DNA of 64,000 nucleotides from Martinezella rhizogenes. GTDB taxonomy: Bacteria; Pseudomonadota; Alphaproteobacteria; Rhizobiales; Rhizobiaceae. Positions within the stretch are counted from its first letter, which is position 1; every line of letters starts with the position of its first letter. Below, one piece after another: positions 28,228 through 39,774 of this stretch. The stretch spans positions 62,001-126,000 of the forward strand of contig JAAMEZ010000026.1 of the NCBI GenBank assembly GCA_013322215.1. Reading direction: 5' to 3'. The notes below the pieces were generated by a model that saw only the letters and a list, made by a program, of their open reading frames with translations, did no database searches and was not told the origin of the DNA. The translations under genes and the position numbers were made by a program.

Positions 28228-28413
28228 GTGCCTGACCCCTCACCCCAACCCTCTCCCCGCAAGCGGGGAGAGGGGGTTATCGTGCCTGATTTAGCTTCAG
28301 TTTTCTTGAAGATCGGCGACTTCTCGATCGTCCCTTCTCCCCGCTTGCGGGGAGAAGGCTAGGATGAGGGGCCAGGCGCAAAGATCCCGCAGACTTGAAC
28401 TCGCCTGACAATC
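28228..28413. repeat. Dispersed intergenic repeat, 'CCCTCTCCCCGC' family, long copy
   Basis: A composite element: an outer inverted repeat (GCCTGACCCCTCA with TGAGGGGCCAGGC) encloses hairpins CCCTCTCCCCGC/AAGC/GGGGAGAGGG and CTTCTCCCCGC/GCGGGGAGAAG, and it ends with CTCGCCTGACAATCAC. It fills most of the gap between the convergent genes ending at 28168 and 28428. Related copies lie at 18932 and 44551. Confidence 0.75.
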
Positions 28414-28427
28414 ACCTTCGAAAGAGC

Positions 28428-29285
28428 CTACTTCCCATCCCAGGGCGTCAGCGCATTCTGCTTCATCCGGCGCTGTTCTTCCGGCGGCAGCTTGTAATCG
28501 CCCTTGTAGGGTGCGCTTTCGAATGAGCCATAGGTCGGGTTGGCGATGGCGATCCAGTCGTGGCCGAAATGCGCTTTGTTGGCTTCGAACACCTTCTGCC
28601 GCTCTTCGACCGTACCCTTGTAGTCGTCGGTGAAGTCGCCGAAATTATCGCCAAACATCAGGAGAATGCGATAGTTCTTGGCGATGAAGGCGCGGCGCGT
28701 GCCCTTGGCGGAACCCCAGTCGGGCTGCTCCTTCGCGCTGAGGAAGGTGTCGACATTGTCGCCCATCGGAAAGCCGAACCGCTTCAATTCCTCGACGGTC
28801 GGCTTCTCCTCGTCGACCGTGCGGTTGGTGACATAGAAGACCTTCACGCCTTTTGACGCTGCATATTGGGTAAATTCTACCGCACCGGGAATCGGCTTGT
28901 CCTGCTGCGCATTCACATATTGCGTCCAGGTTTCCGGCTTGAAGCTCGTACCCGTCGTGATGTTACGCGCCTGATAGGGCGAGGTGTTGAGGATGGTATC
29001 GTCGACATCGAGGATGATGGCGGGCGGAAAATCCTGGAAATTGCCGATCTGCTCGACAGGGGCGGCAGTCCAGGTCTTGTCAGCCAATGCTTCGTCAAGC
29101 CTGATGTGGCCGAGTGCGTAGGCACCGAGCGCGTTGGCCTGCGCCTCGACCGAAGTCTGGTCCCAGAGAACAGCGTTGAGATTGTCGTCGGGCATGGCCT
29201 CCGGCAGATCGGCGGCAAAAGCCGGCAAGGCGGCAAGACCAATGGCTGTAAAGAGCGCCCACCGCCCACAATATCCGCTTCTCAT
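28428..29285 (-). CDS. Secreted HAD-superfamily acid phosphatase (class B / 5'-nucleotidase e(P4)-like)
   Basis: A 285-residue protein with an N-terminal signal peptide (cleavage near PAFAA, residue 25) and the HAD motif DVDDT at 93-97, then a Thr/Asn-Arg motif (VFYVTNRTVDEE) and a C-terminal acidic motif (FGDNFGDF). These are the marks of class B/C periplasmic acid phosphatases that dephosphorylate nucleotides and other phosphomonoesters. There is no lipobox cysteine, unlike e(P4) itself. AAAGGAGAA precedes the ATG. It might free glycerol or nucleosides for nearby transporters, but no shared operon is evident. Confidence 0.88.
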   Translation of the reverse strand: MRSGYCGRWALFTAIGLAALPAFAADLPEAMPDDNLNAVLWDQTSVEAQANALGAYALGHIRLDEALADKTWTAAPVEQIGNFQDFPPAIILDVDDTILNTSPYQARNITTGTSFKPETWTQYVNAQQDKPIPGAVEFTQYAASKGVKVFYVTNRTVDEEKPTVEELKRFGFPMGDNVDTFLSAKEQPDWGSAKGTRRAFIAKNYRILLMFGDNFGDFTDDYKGTVEERQKVFEANKAHFGHDWIAIANPTYGSFESAPYKGDYKLPPEEQRRMKQNALTPWDGK

Positions 29286-29427
29286 GCTGTTCTCCTTTTG
29301 TTGAAATCTGCCATGGACATCCGAAATCACCAGCGTCGGAATTTCATGATCCGGGTAAGGATAGTTCGTGCGTCGATGAAGTGTGTCAAGTCTGTGACAG
29401 GGGGCGGCGGCGCTTCTTCCGGCTTTT

Positions 29428-29530
29428 AGGGCGGTTCAGTTTTTCGAGGAATCTCTAAACCGCTCTATGCTCCTTGCTTTTACGCAATTCCCGACGGAAA
29501 ACCGCTGTGGACTTTTCCTGGAATTGCTCT
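29428..29530. repeat. RIME1-like element, copy 2
   Basis: Same layout as copy 1 (AGGGCGGTTCAG near the left end, TGGAATTGCTCT at the right) with a few changes in the first stem that weaken it. Together with the terminator that follows, it accounts for most of the 329-bp gap between the phosphatase start and glpV; the rest (29286-29427) would hold the phosphatase promoter. Confidence 0.8.
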
Positions 29531-29556
29531 GGGTTCGGGCATGCGTGCCTTGGCGT

Positions 29557-29587
29557 AAAAAAAGCCGGGGCCTTTTCAGGCCCCGGC
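29557..29587 (-). terminator. Rho-independent terminator of the glp transport operon
   Basis: A 9-bp GC stem (GCCGGGGCC with GGCCCCGGC, loop TTTTCA) is followed on the minus strand by seven T. It lies 28 bp beyond the glpV stop. Confidence 0.9.
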
Positions 29588-29614
29588 GCTGCCGCATCTC
29601 CGTATACGGGGTGC

Positions 29615-31345
<1,731 letters not shown>

Positions 31346-31415
31346 ATATTCCTCCCTACAGGTTGCGAATGCATGTCAGGACGGCCAGACCTCCCGGCCG
31401 CCATATTGGTTTGCT

Positions 31416-31703
31416 TCAGACCAGACGGAAGACGCCGATGGCGTAGACCACGGAAAGAGCAAGAGCCCACCACAGGCTGGGGCCTCCCAGGCCCAGCCAA
31501 GCGAGATGAATGAAGGCGGCGCCGAGCAGCGAGATGAACAGCCGGTCGCCGCGCGTCGTTTCGAAGCGCAGGATGCCGAGGCGCGGATTGCCGCCCGGCG
31601 AAACATATTCCCAGACCGCCATGCCGATCAAAAGCATGAAGATCGTCGCGAAAAACAGCGCCGTCGGCAGTGTCCAGGCCATCCAGGAAAAGTCAGTATT
31701 CAT
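31416..31703 (-). CDS. glpU: Small membrane protein of the glycerol ABC transporter (DUF2160)
   Basis: A 95-residue hydrophobic protein with three likely membrane helices (about 10-32, 55-72, 75-94), of the DUF2160 family found between the permease and binding-protein genes of glycerol ABC operons. Its exact job is not known; an accessory membrane subunit is likely. AAGGAAA precedes the ATG, and it starts 12 bp after glpQ. Confidence 0.85.
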   Translation of the reverse strand: MNTDFSWMAWTLPTALFFATIFMLLIGMAVWEYVSPGGNPRLGILRFETTRGDRLFISLLGAAFIHLAWLGLGGPSLWWALALSVVYAIGVFRLV

Positions 31704-31715
31704 GGCGGTTTTCCT

Positions 31716-33508
<1,793 letters not shown>

Positions 33509-33510
33509 CG

Positions 33511-34581
33511 TCAGGCTCCCATCTCGATGCGCCAGGAGTCGGCGTAGATATTGATGCCGGCGGTATCGAAGGCGATGTGCGGCTCGGCCGGCACCGTCTG
33601 GTCCTCGCCGATGACGGCGACGATGTCCTGGCCGTCGAGCTTCGCGCGCACCACCTTGCGGCGGCCGAGGTCCTCGACCTTGGTGACGGTGGCGGGCATG
33701 CCCTCACGGCCGATGCGGACGAATTCCGGGCGGATGCCGAGTTCGGAACGGCCACTGCGTTTTTCAAGCGGCGTGCCGGGCAGCGTAATCATGCGGTTGC
33801 CGAGGCGCGCATTGTTGCCTTCGATTTCGACGGGCATGACATTCATGCCAGGCGAGCCGATGAAATAGCCGACGAAGGTGTGGCGCGGGCGCTCGAACAG
33901 ATCGTTCGGCGTGCCGATCTGCACCACTTCGCCATTGTACATGACCACCACCTTGTCGGCGAAGGTCAGCGCCTCCGTCTGGTCGTGGGTGACATAGACC
34001 ATGGTGAAGCCGAAGCGGCGATGCAGCTGCTTCAGCTGCGAGCGCAGCACCCACTTCATATGCGGGTCGATGACGGTCAGCGGTTCGTCGAAGAGGATGG
34101 CATTGACATCCGAGCGCACGAGGCCGCGGCCGAGCGAGATCTTCTGCTTGGCATCGGCGGTCAGCCCGCGGGCCTTGCGGTGCGCGCTGTCGGAAAGGCC
34201 GATCATCTCGATAATCTCATCGACCTTGCGTTTGACCTCAGCCTCCGGAACATGCCGGTTGCGCAGCGGGAAGGCGAGATTGTCGTAGACGGTCATCGTG
34301 TCGTAGACGACCGGGAACTGAAAAACCTGGGCGATGTTGCGCTCCTGGGTCGAAAGACGGGTCACGTCCTTGCCGTCGAACAGGATGCGCCCCTCGGAAG
34401 TCTGCACCAGGCCGGAGACGATATTGAGAAGCGTGGTCTTGCCGCAGCCCGAGGGGCCGAGCAGCGCATAGGCGCTGCCATCTTCCCAGCTGTGATTGAC
34501 TTCTTTCAGCGCGTAATCGGCATCGGATTTCGGGTGGTCGTTATAGGCGTGCCGGATGTGGTCAAGATCGATGCGGGCCAT
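33511..34581 (-). CDS. glpT: Glycerol ABC transporter ATP-binding protein, degenerate signature motif
   Basis: A 356-residue MalK-like ATPase with intact Walker A (GPSGCGKTT, 42-50) and Walker B (AILFDE, 161-166) and a C-terminal TOBE domain, but the ABC signature reads LTADAKQ at 140-146 instead of LSGGQ. Its partner GlpS keeps LSGGQ, so the expected heterodimer would have one normal and one impaired ATP site. GAGGAGAG precedes the ATG. Confidence 0.9.
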   Translation of the reverse strand: MARIDLDHIRHAYNDHPKSDADYALKEVNHSWEDGSAYALLGPSGCGKTTLLNIVSGLVQTSEGRILFDGKDVTRLSTQERNIAQVFQFPVVYDTMTVYDNLAFPLRNRHVPEAEVKRKVDEIIEMIGLSDSAHRKARGLTADAKQKISLGRGLVRSDVNAILFDEPLTVIDPHMKWVLRSQLKQLHRRFGFTMVYVTHDQTEALTFADKVVVMYNGEVVQIGTPNDLFERPRHTFVGYFIGSPGMNVMPVEIEGNNARLGNRMITLPGTPLEKRSGRSELGIRPEFVRIGREGMPATVTKVEDLGRRKVVRAKLDGQDIVAVIGEDQTVPAEPHIAFDTAGINIYADSWRIEMGA

Positions 34582-34590
34582 GGTCTCTCC

Positions 34591-35673
34591 TCAGGCGGCT
34601 TGTTGCAGGGCGGGAGTGACGGCAGCGCCATCGGTGTCGAAGACCATGATGTGGCGCGGGTCGATATAGACATCGATCGCGTCGTCGACATCGATGTCCT
34701 GCACCCCTTGAGTCAGCATGACCCAGCGCCGGCCGGCAAAATCGATATGGATGAAGCTCTCCGAGCCGGTGATCTCGGTCACCATGACCCTTGCCGGGGC
34801 GGCGACGGCTTCCGGCGTCTGCGGCGCAAGGGCCAGATGATGCGGCTGGAAGGCGATCGTGTAACGGCCATCCGGCCGCTCTTCCAAACCTCTCGGTACG
34901 GGCAGGCGGATGTTGCTGTCGAGCACGAATTCCCGGCCGCGCTTGTCAAGCGTGATCGTGTTCAGCGGCGGATCGGCAAAGGTCGTGGCGGTAATCAGAT
35001 CGCGGGGATTGCGGAAGACATCGATCGTCGGTCCGAATTGCGTGATGCGGCCTTCCGACAATGTCGCGGTATTGCCGCCAAGGAGCAGCGCTTCGGACGG
35101 TTCGGTGGTGGCATAGACGAAGATCGCGCCAGATTCGGCGAAGATCTTCGGCAATTCGGCGCGCAGTTCCTCGCGCAGCTTGTAATCGAGATTGGCGAGA
35201 GGCTCGTCGAGCAGCACCAGCCCGGCATTTTTCACGATGGCGCGGGCGAGCGCCGTGCGCTGCTGCTGGCCACCGGAAAGGCTCAAGGGCAGGCGATCGA
35301 GGAAGGGGCCAAGCCGCAGAAGATCGGCTGCCTTCTTCACTTCCTGGTCGATGATAGCGGCACTTTTGCCGCTCAATCGCATCGGCGAGGCGATGTTGTC
35401 GTAGACGGTCATGGCGGGGTAGTTGATGAATTGCTGGTAGACCATGGCGACGTTGCGGCGCTGCACCGGCTGTCCCGTGACATCGGCGCCGTCGACATGG
35501 ATCGTGCCCGTGGTCGGCTTGTCGAGGCCAGCCATCAGCCGCATCAGCGACGTCTTGCCCGAAAGCGTCGGTCCCAGCAGTACGTTCAGCGTGCCGCGCT
35601 GCAGCGTCAGATTTGTTTCCGCGATATGCGTTTCGCCGCCGACAGACTTCGATACGCCCCTGAGTTCAAGCAC
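34591..35673 (-). CDS. glpS: Glycerol ABC transporter ATP-binding protein
   Basis: A 360-residue MalK-like ATPase: Walker A GPTLSGKTS at 34-42, signature LSGGQ near 131, Walker B VLLDEP, then a TOBE-type C-terminal domain. It is the first gene of the glycerol transport operon and should pair with GlpT. I take the GTG at 35673, which follows AAGGAA at the right distance and begins with the usual LELRGVSK; the frame stays open for another 91 codons upstream, but that part does not look like ABC protein. Confidence 0.88.
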   Translation of the reverse strand: MLELRGVSKSVGGETHIAETNLTLQRGTLNVLLGPTLSGKTSLMRLMAGLDKPTTGTIHVDGADVTGQPVQRRNVAMVYQQFINYPAMTVYDNIASPMRLSGKSAAIIDQEVKKAADLLRLGPFLDRLPLSLSGGQQQRTALARAIVKNAGLVLLDEPLANLDYKLREELRAELPKIFAESGAIFVYATTEPSEALLLGGNTATLSEGRITQFGPTIDVFRNPRDLITATTFADPPLNTITLDKRGREFVLDSNIRLPVPRGLEERPDGRYTIAFQPHHLALAPQTPEAVAAPARVMVTEITGSESFIHIDFAGRRWVMLTQGVQDIDVDDAIDVYIDPRHIMVFDTDGAAVTPALQQAA

Positions 35674-35922
35674 GATAGATTCCTTCCATGCGCCGCATAT
35701 CAATGCTGCCGCGAGGATTGCGAAGAGACCGATCCGTCCTGTCGTTGCCGGACGGTGCCTGCTGCTGAGATTATGATTGTTCGGAAGTGGATTGTGCCGA
35801 TCTGCCCGCGGAAACATCGCGCCGGCAAGGATTGCGCCAGGCGACGTCAGTGGCCATGCGGCCGATACCGCCAACCACGCCGTTTTCCGTATCGATCTGA
35901 TTTTTGGACAATAATCCCTCCC

Positions 35923-35963
35923 CTTGTTTCGATTTGCATCCCTCACGCGAAAACCGAAACAAG
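35923..35963. promoter_or_regulatory. Candidate DeoR/GlpR-type operator
   Basis: CTTGTTTCG and CGAAACAAG form perfect 9-bp inverted arms 23 bp apart, about 250 bp upstream of glpS. A second near-inverted pair, CGAAAACTG (35997) and CAGTTTCG (36015), follows. TTTCG-type repeats are typical of DeoR-family operators such as those bound by GlpR; this assignment is inferred. Confidence 0.4.
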
Positions 35964-36392
35964 AATGACGATAAATGAAGATAAAGGAATGTCAAACGAA
36001 AACTGATCGCGTTTCAGTTTCGCTTCATAAATCTCGTCTCAGGCGTGTTTTAGCGATTTATTATCAATCTGGTAAGCAATTGATCGGAATTGCAAATGGA
36101 GGCTGATGCACCTTTCGATGCGTCCAGGCGCATTGTGGCCGAACGGAGCCTGATCGCTCGTGCTGACAGTCGTGCGATCAAAATGGGGAGTGAAGCCTGG
36201 CACGGAATGCGAGGCAGGATCTGCAACGTCAAGGTGAAATGAGGGCGATCGATGGTTGGCTGCGGGATGCGGGATGGAGTGCTTGCCCAAGCTCCGTTCA
36301 CGGCCGCCTGTCCCGTCTGCTCATCATTTGCTCGAAACGATGAAATCCGCCGTGCGTGCGATTGCGCCATCATCGGGATGGCCGACGCAAAA

Positions 36393-36419
36393 CCGCCCCT
36401 CAAGCATCATGAGGGGCGG
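36393..36419 (-). terminator. Hairpin terminator after the ThuA-like gene
   Basis: CCGCCCCTCA and TGAGGGGCGG form a perfect 10-bp stem with a 7-base loop, 24 bp beyond the stop of the gene at 36443. On the minus strand it is followed by TTTT, a short U-run. Confidence 0.75.
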
Positions 36420-36442
36420 CAATTTTCGAAATGCGCGGGGGC

Positions 36443-37084
36443 TTAGCGCGCCGCCCAGTTGGCGCCGCGGCGGAAGATGGTCTTCATCTGCGGCACGTCG
36501 AATTCCTTGGCCTGGTGACCGAGCGAGGAATAGAAGACGCGGCCCTTGCCGTATTTGCGCTTCCAGGCAACCGGCATGACGACGCCGTCGATCCAGTAGG
36601 CGTGATCGCCGGTAAAGGTTGTCGTCGCCAGCACCTCGTTCGACGGGTCGACATGCATGTAATATTGCTCCGACGTATAGGGGAAATCGGTGATCCCCTC
36701 CATGATCGGGTCGTCCGGGCGCGTGATATTGACGGTGTAGTCGATGATGTTGCCGGGATGGGCGACCCATTGGCCGCCGATGATGAACTGATACTCGACG
36801 CTTTCGCGGAACGAGTCGCCGGCCCCGCCATGATAGCCGGCTATACCAACGCCGCTTTCGATCGCGGCGGCAAGGTTCTTCACCTCTTCCTTCTCGATCT
36901 TCGACATGGTGACGATCGGCACGATCAGGCTGAGATCGTGGATCGAAGGGTCGGCGAAGGCCTCGGTGCTGTTTTCGAGGTAGACCTTGAAGCCGTCCTC
37001 TTCCAGCATGTCGCGGATGATATGGGCGCATTCCTGCGGTTCGTGGCCGCTCCAGCCGCCCCAGACGATAAGTGCTTCACGCAT
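36443..37084 (-). CDS. ThuA-like domain protein
   Basis: A 213-residue protein with the class I glutamine-amidotransferase-like ThuA fold (IVWGGWSGHEPQECA at the start, then GYHGGAGDSF in the middle and VFYSSLGHQAKEF near the end). ThuA-like proteins accompany sugar-oxidising Gfo/Idh enzymes, as in the trehalose-utilisation genes of Sinorhizobium, but their reaction is not settled. AGGAGGATT precedes the ATG. It lies 24 bp after an oxidoreductase gene. Confidence 0.85.
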   Translation of the reverse strand: MREALIVWGGWSGHEPQECAHIIRDMLEEDGFKVYLENSTEAFADPSIHDLSLIVPIVTMSKIEKEEVKNLAAAIESGVGIAGYHGGAGDSFRESVEYQFIIGGQWVAHPGNIIDYTVNITRPDDPIMEGITDFPYTSEQYYMHVDPSNEVLATTTFTGDHAYWIDGVVMPVAWKRKYGKGRVFYSSLGHQAKEFDVPQMKTIFRRGANWAAR

Positions 37085-37108
37085 GATAATCCTCCTGAAT
37101 TTTTTCGA

Positions 37109-38209
37109 TTAACGGCCGATCTGTCCATCCACCAGGGATTCGGACAGAGGGGCCGGACGCTCCGTTTGCGTCGTGATGGTGACCGTGCGCCCGCCGTCGG
37201 AAGCCGTCTGGAAGGCTTCCATGACTTCGAGCACATGCAGTGCGAGGCTGCCATTGGCGCGGTGCGGGCGGTTCGAGCGGATGGCGTGCGCCATGTCGGC
37301 GACGCCGAGCGAGCGGTAATTGCCATCGGCATAGGGGGCGGTGATCTCGCGTTCGGCAAATTCGCCGCCCTTCTTGAGGAACTCCACCGGGCCGCCGAAG
37401 CGGTTGGGGTCGGGCACGATCAGCGTGCCTTCGGTGCCGTAGACTTCGAGCGGCACATGCTTGTGGCCGGCGACATCGAAGCTCATGCCGATCTGGACGA
37501 CCGCGCCATTGGCAAAGGCCATGACGCCGGCCACGTGCGTCGGCACGTGCACGGGGATGTGCTCGCCATTACGCGGCTCGCTGGTGATGATGCGCTCCTT
37601 GCGCGGGGTGACGGCAAAGCCGGCGACCTGCGAGACGGGGCCGAGCAGGTTGACGAGGTCGGTAATGTAGTAAGGACCCATATCAAGCATCGGGCCGCCG
37701 CCGACTTCATAATAGAAAGCCGGATTCGGATGCCAGCGCTCGTGGCCGGGGCACATGAAGGTGGCGGTGCCGCCGACGGGGATGCCGATCGCGCCCTCAT
37801 CGATGATGGCGCGGGCCGTCTGGTGGCCACCGCCGAGGAAGGTATCAGGCGCTGCACCGATACGCAGACCCTTGGCGGCCGCGGCATCCGCAAGCGTCTT
37901 GCCTTCGGCGAAATTGATGCCCAGCGGCTTTTCCGAATAAGTGTGCTTGCCGGCGTCAAGCGCCTGAAGGCCGACGGCGACATGCGCCTTCGGAATGGTC
38001 AGGTTGACGATGATCTCGATCGAGGGGTCCGCCAGCAGCGTGGCGATATCGACTGCCTTCAGGCCGAATTCGGCAGCCTTTGCCTCGGCGAGCTCGCGAT
38101 TGAGGTCGGCGACACCTTTGATGTCGAGAATGGGAAAGGATTTCATGGCGGTGAGATAGGCGCCGGAAATGTTCCCGCAGCCGACTATGCCGATACCGAC
38201 CTTATTCAT
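37109..38209 (-). CDS. Gfo/Idh/MocA family oxidoreductase
   Basis: A 366-residue NAD(P)-dependent oxidoreductase: cofactor loop GIGIVGCGNISGAY, signature SEKPL at about 105, then the substrate domain with DMGPYYITDL. The pair with a ThuA-like gene suggests 3-keto or similar oxidation of an imported disaccharide or glycoside. GGAGGAAG precedes the ATG. A RIME separates it from the ROK regulator upstream, so it may have its own promoter or be read through. Confidence 0.92.
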   Translation of the reverse strand: MNKVGIGIVGCGNISGAYLTAMKSFPILDIKGVADLNRELAEAKAAEFGLKAVDIATLLADPSIEIIVNLTIPKAHVAVGLQALDAGKHTYSEKPLGINFAEGKTLADAAAAKGLRIGAAPDTFLGGGHQTARAIIDEGAIGIPVGGTATFMCPGHERWHPNPAFYYEVGGGPMLDMGPYYITDLVNLLGPVSQVAGFAVTPRKERIITSEPRNGEHIPVHVPTHVAGVMAFANGAVVQIGMSFDVAGHKHVPLEVYGTEGTLIVPDPNRFGGPVEFLKKGGEFAEREITAPYADGNYRSLGVADMAHAIRSNRPHRANGSLALHVLEVMEAFQTASDGGRTVTITTQTERPAPLSESLVDGQIGR

Positions 38210-38243
38210 AAGCTTCCTCCAGATGAATTGTCTTGTCTGTCCT

Positions 38244-38345
38244 GAAGCGGTTCAGCGTTTCACATAAGCGCTGAACCGCTCTATCCTATTGTTTCGACGC
38301 AATTCCGGACGGAAAACCGCTGCGCACTTTTCCTGGAATTGCTAT
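38244..38345. repeat. RIME1-like element, copy 3
   Basis: GAAGCGGTTCAGCG with CGCTGAACCGCTCT and GCAATTCC with GGAATTGC reproduce both stems of the family; the core is identical to copy 1. It occupies the gap between the ROK regulator and the oxidoreductase gene, five bases from the regulator's stop. Confidence 0.85.
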
Positions 38346-38350
38346 GGGGA

Positions 38351-39553
38351 TCACAGGGCCGGTGCCGGTCCCGTCGTTCCCCAGGGCGATTCGTAGAGTT
38401 CGCGTAGTGCTACGACCGCTGCGCCCTGCGCCCAGGTCTCGTCGGTCGACTGGTCGAAAACGAGTTCGGTCACGCCCTTGATCGATGGCGGGATGGCCAG
38501 CGAATAGGCATCCCGCAGGCTGTCGAGGAAGGGCTGGCCGAGCGCCAGGCTCGATCCCACCAGAATGACGCGCGGCGGGGCAAACAGCGTGACGATGTTG
38601 GCGAGCGCCATGCCGCAGGCCTCGCCGGCGCGGATGGCAGCACTGATCAGCGAGATGTCTTCGGCGTCGATCAGCGTCTTGGCGTGGGCCATTCCGCGGC
38701 CGAGGCGGATGGCTTCGGCAAAGCGGCCGCTCGGCTGGTCACCAAGAATGGCGCTTTCGCCGGCAAGGCTCGCCAGTCGGATGATGCCCTGTGGTCCCAT
38801 GCCGAGCACGAGATCGCCGAGATTGTGGCTGAGGCCGCCGGCGCCACGAAAGAGCTGGCCGCCATGCAGTACACCGAGCCCTAGCGTCTGTTCCAGCGAC
38901 ACCAGCACCATGTCGTCCAGGTCTTTTGCCTGGCCGAACCAGTGATGCGCGAGCGTGATGGCATGGGCATCGCTTTCGACGATGGTGGTGACGCCCAGCC
39001 GCTCCGACATTTCCTTGGCGAAATCGACGCCCGTCTCGCGAAAGATCGGACTGGTGCGGATATGACCGGTGCGATGCTCGACGACGCCGGGCAGACCGAG
39101 GCAGACGGAATCGATCTCGTCCAGCGCCAGGTTGGCATCGACCACACAACGGCGCACGCCGTCTTCGATCAGATCGGCAATGACGCCGATCGGCTGCCGG
39201 TCGACGCGCAGCGCCAGCGTCAGCGTCGAAAGAACCTCGCCGCAGAAGTCCGTCACGACGAAGACCATGCGATTGGCGGCGATTTTCGCGCCGACGACGC
39301 GCGCGGCATCGGGATTAAGCTCCAGCATGACGCGGGGTCGGCCGCGGGTCGCCGCCTCGCGCAGGTCGCCTTCGGTGCGGGCCAGGATCAGCCCGTCATC
39401 CAGCAGCGAGGCTGTGATTGCCGACACTGTGGTGGTCGAAAGCTGGGTGCGGTCGCTGATTTCGATACGTGCGATGGAGCCCGCCCGCCGGATCGTATCC
39501 AGCACATTGAAGCGGTTTATCGCCCGCATAAGCTCGGGATCTGCTGTTTTCAT
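38351..39553 (-). CDS. ROK family transcriptional regulator
   Basis: A 400-residue repressor with an N-terminal winged helix (IEISDRTQLSTTTVSAITASLLDDGLI, interrupted here by no gap) and a ROK sugar-kinase-like domain (LGLPGVVEH, ESDAHAITLAHHWFG). The zinc-binding cysteine motif usual in ROK proteins (CGxxGCxE) is missing: after GGLSHNLGDLVLG the sequence runs GPQGIIRLAS. It diverges from the sugar transporter at 39775 and probably controls it and the ThuA-like pair downstream. Confidence 0.9.
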   Translation of the reverse strand: MKTADPELMRAINRFNVLDTIRRAGSIARIEISDRTQLSTTTVSAITASLLDDGLILARTEGDLREAATRGRPRVMLELNPDAARVVGAKIAANRMVFVVTDFCGEVLSTLTLALRVDRQPIGVIADLIEDGVRRCVVDANLALDEIDSVCLGLPGVVEHRTGHIRTSPIFRETGVDFAKEMSERLGVTTIVESDAHAITLAHHWFGQAKDLDDMVLVSLEQTLGLGVLHGGQLFRGAGGLSHNLGDLVLGMGPQGIIRLASLAGESAILGDQPSGRFAEAIRLGRGMAHAKTLIDAEDISLISAAIRAGEACGMALANIVTLFAPPRVILVGSSLALGQPFLDSLRDAYSLAIPPSIKGVTELVFDQSTDETWAQGAAVVALRELYESPWGTTGPAPAL

Positions 39554-39688
39554 GAGATTCGTGCCGAATGACGGACCCGCTCGGCTGCGGCCTGGTATTT
39601 TTAACGGAATGCGAATTAAATAACCTATGGCACTTGCCCAATGTCAAGCCATTTTGCAGCCAATATGGCGAAAATTTAGCGATGGCGG

Positions 39689-39717
39689 TTGACATTTCAG
39701 CAAAGCTCCGTTGAATT
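39689..39717 (+). promoter_or_regulatory. Candidate promoter of the ROK-linked transporter
   Basis: TTGACA (39689-39694), a 17-base spacer and TGAATT lie 58 bp before the binding-protein start. The -35 is perfect; the -10 is weak, which would suit a regulated promoter. Similar GGAAT/ATTCC and AATTA motifs on both sides could be repressor contacts. Confidence 0.4.
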
Positions 39718-39774
39718 ATTCCGCATAAGGGAAAAAATATCTGAGGCTCTTGGTTCCCTTGGGAGGAGAAAATC

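Larger units (their letters stand above)
35674..36442. other. Long intergenic region upstream of glpS
   Basis: A 769-bp gap between glpS and the ThuA-like gene, both on the minus strand. I see no gene with coding character here. It holds the TTTCG-rich inverted repeats near 35923-36022, AT-richer sequence around 36030-36090 and the hairpin at 36393. No glpR or glpD is present, although these often stand next to the transporter genes in rhizobia. Confidence 0.6.

Noticed and set aside
35674..35946. 91-codon upstream extension of the glpS reading frame
   Set aside because: The frame is open but its composition is unlike coding sequence, it has no ABC-like content, and a good ribosome-binding site precedes the GTG at 35673.
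33577..36006. 809-codon open frame on the plus strand antisense to glpT and glpS
   Set aside because: A GC-rich antisense shadow: arginine- and histidine-rich, no recognisable domain, no initiation site, and it lies over two clear ABC genes.
39625..39660. Possible sigma-54 promoter (TGGCAC followed by TTGC)
   Set aside because: The GG and GC elements do not have the required 10-base separation, while a sigma-70-like pair is available downstream.
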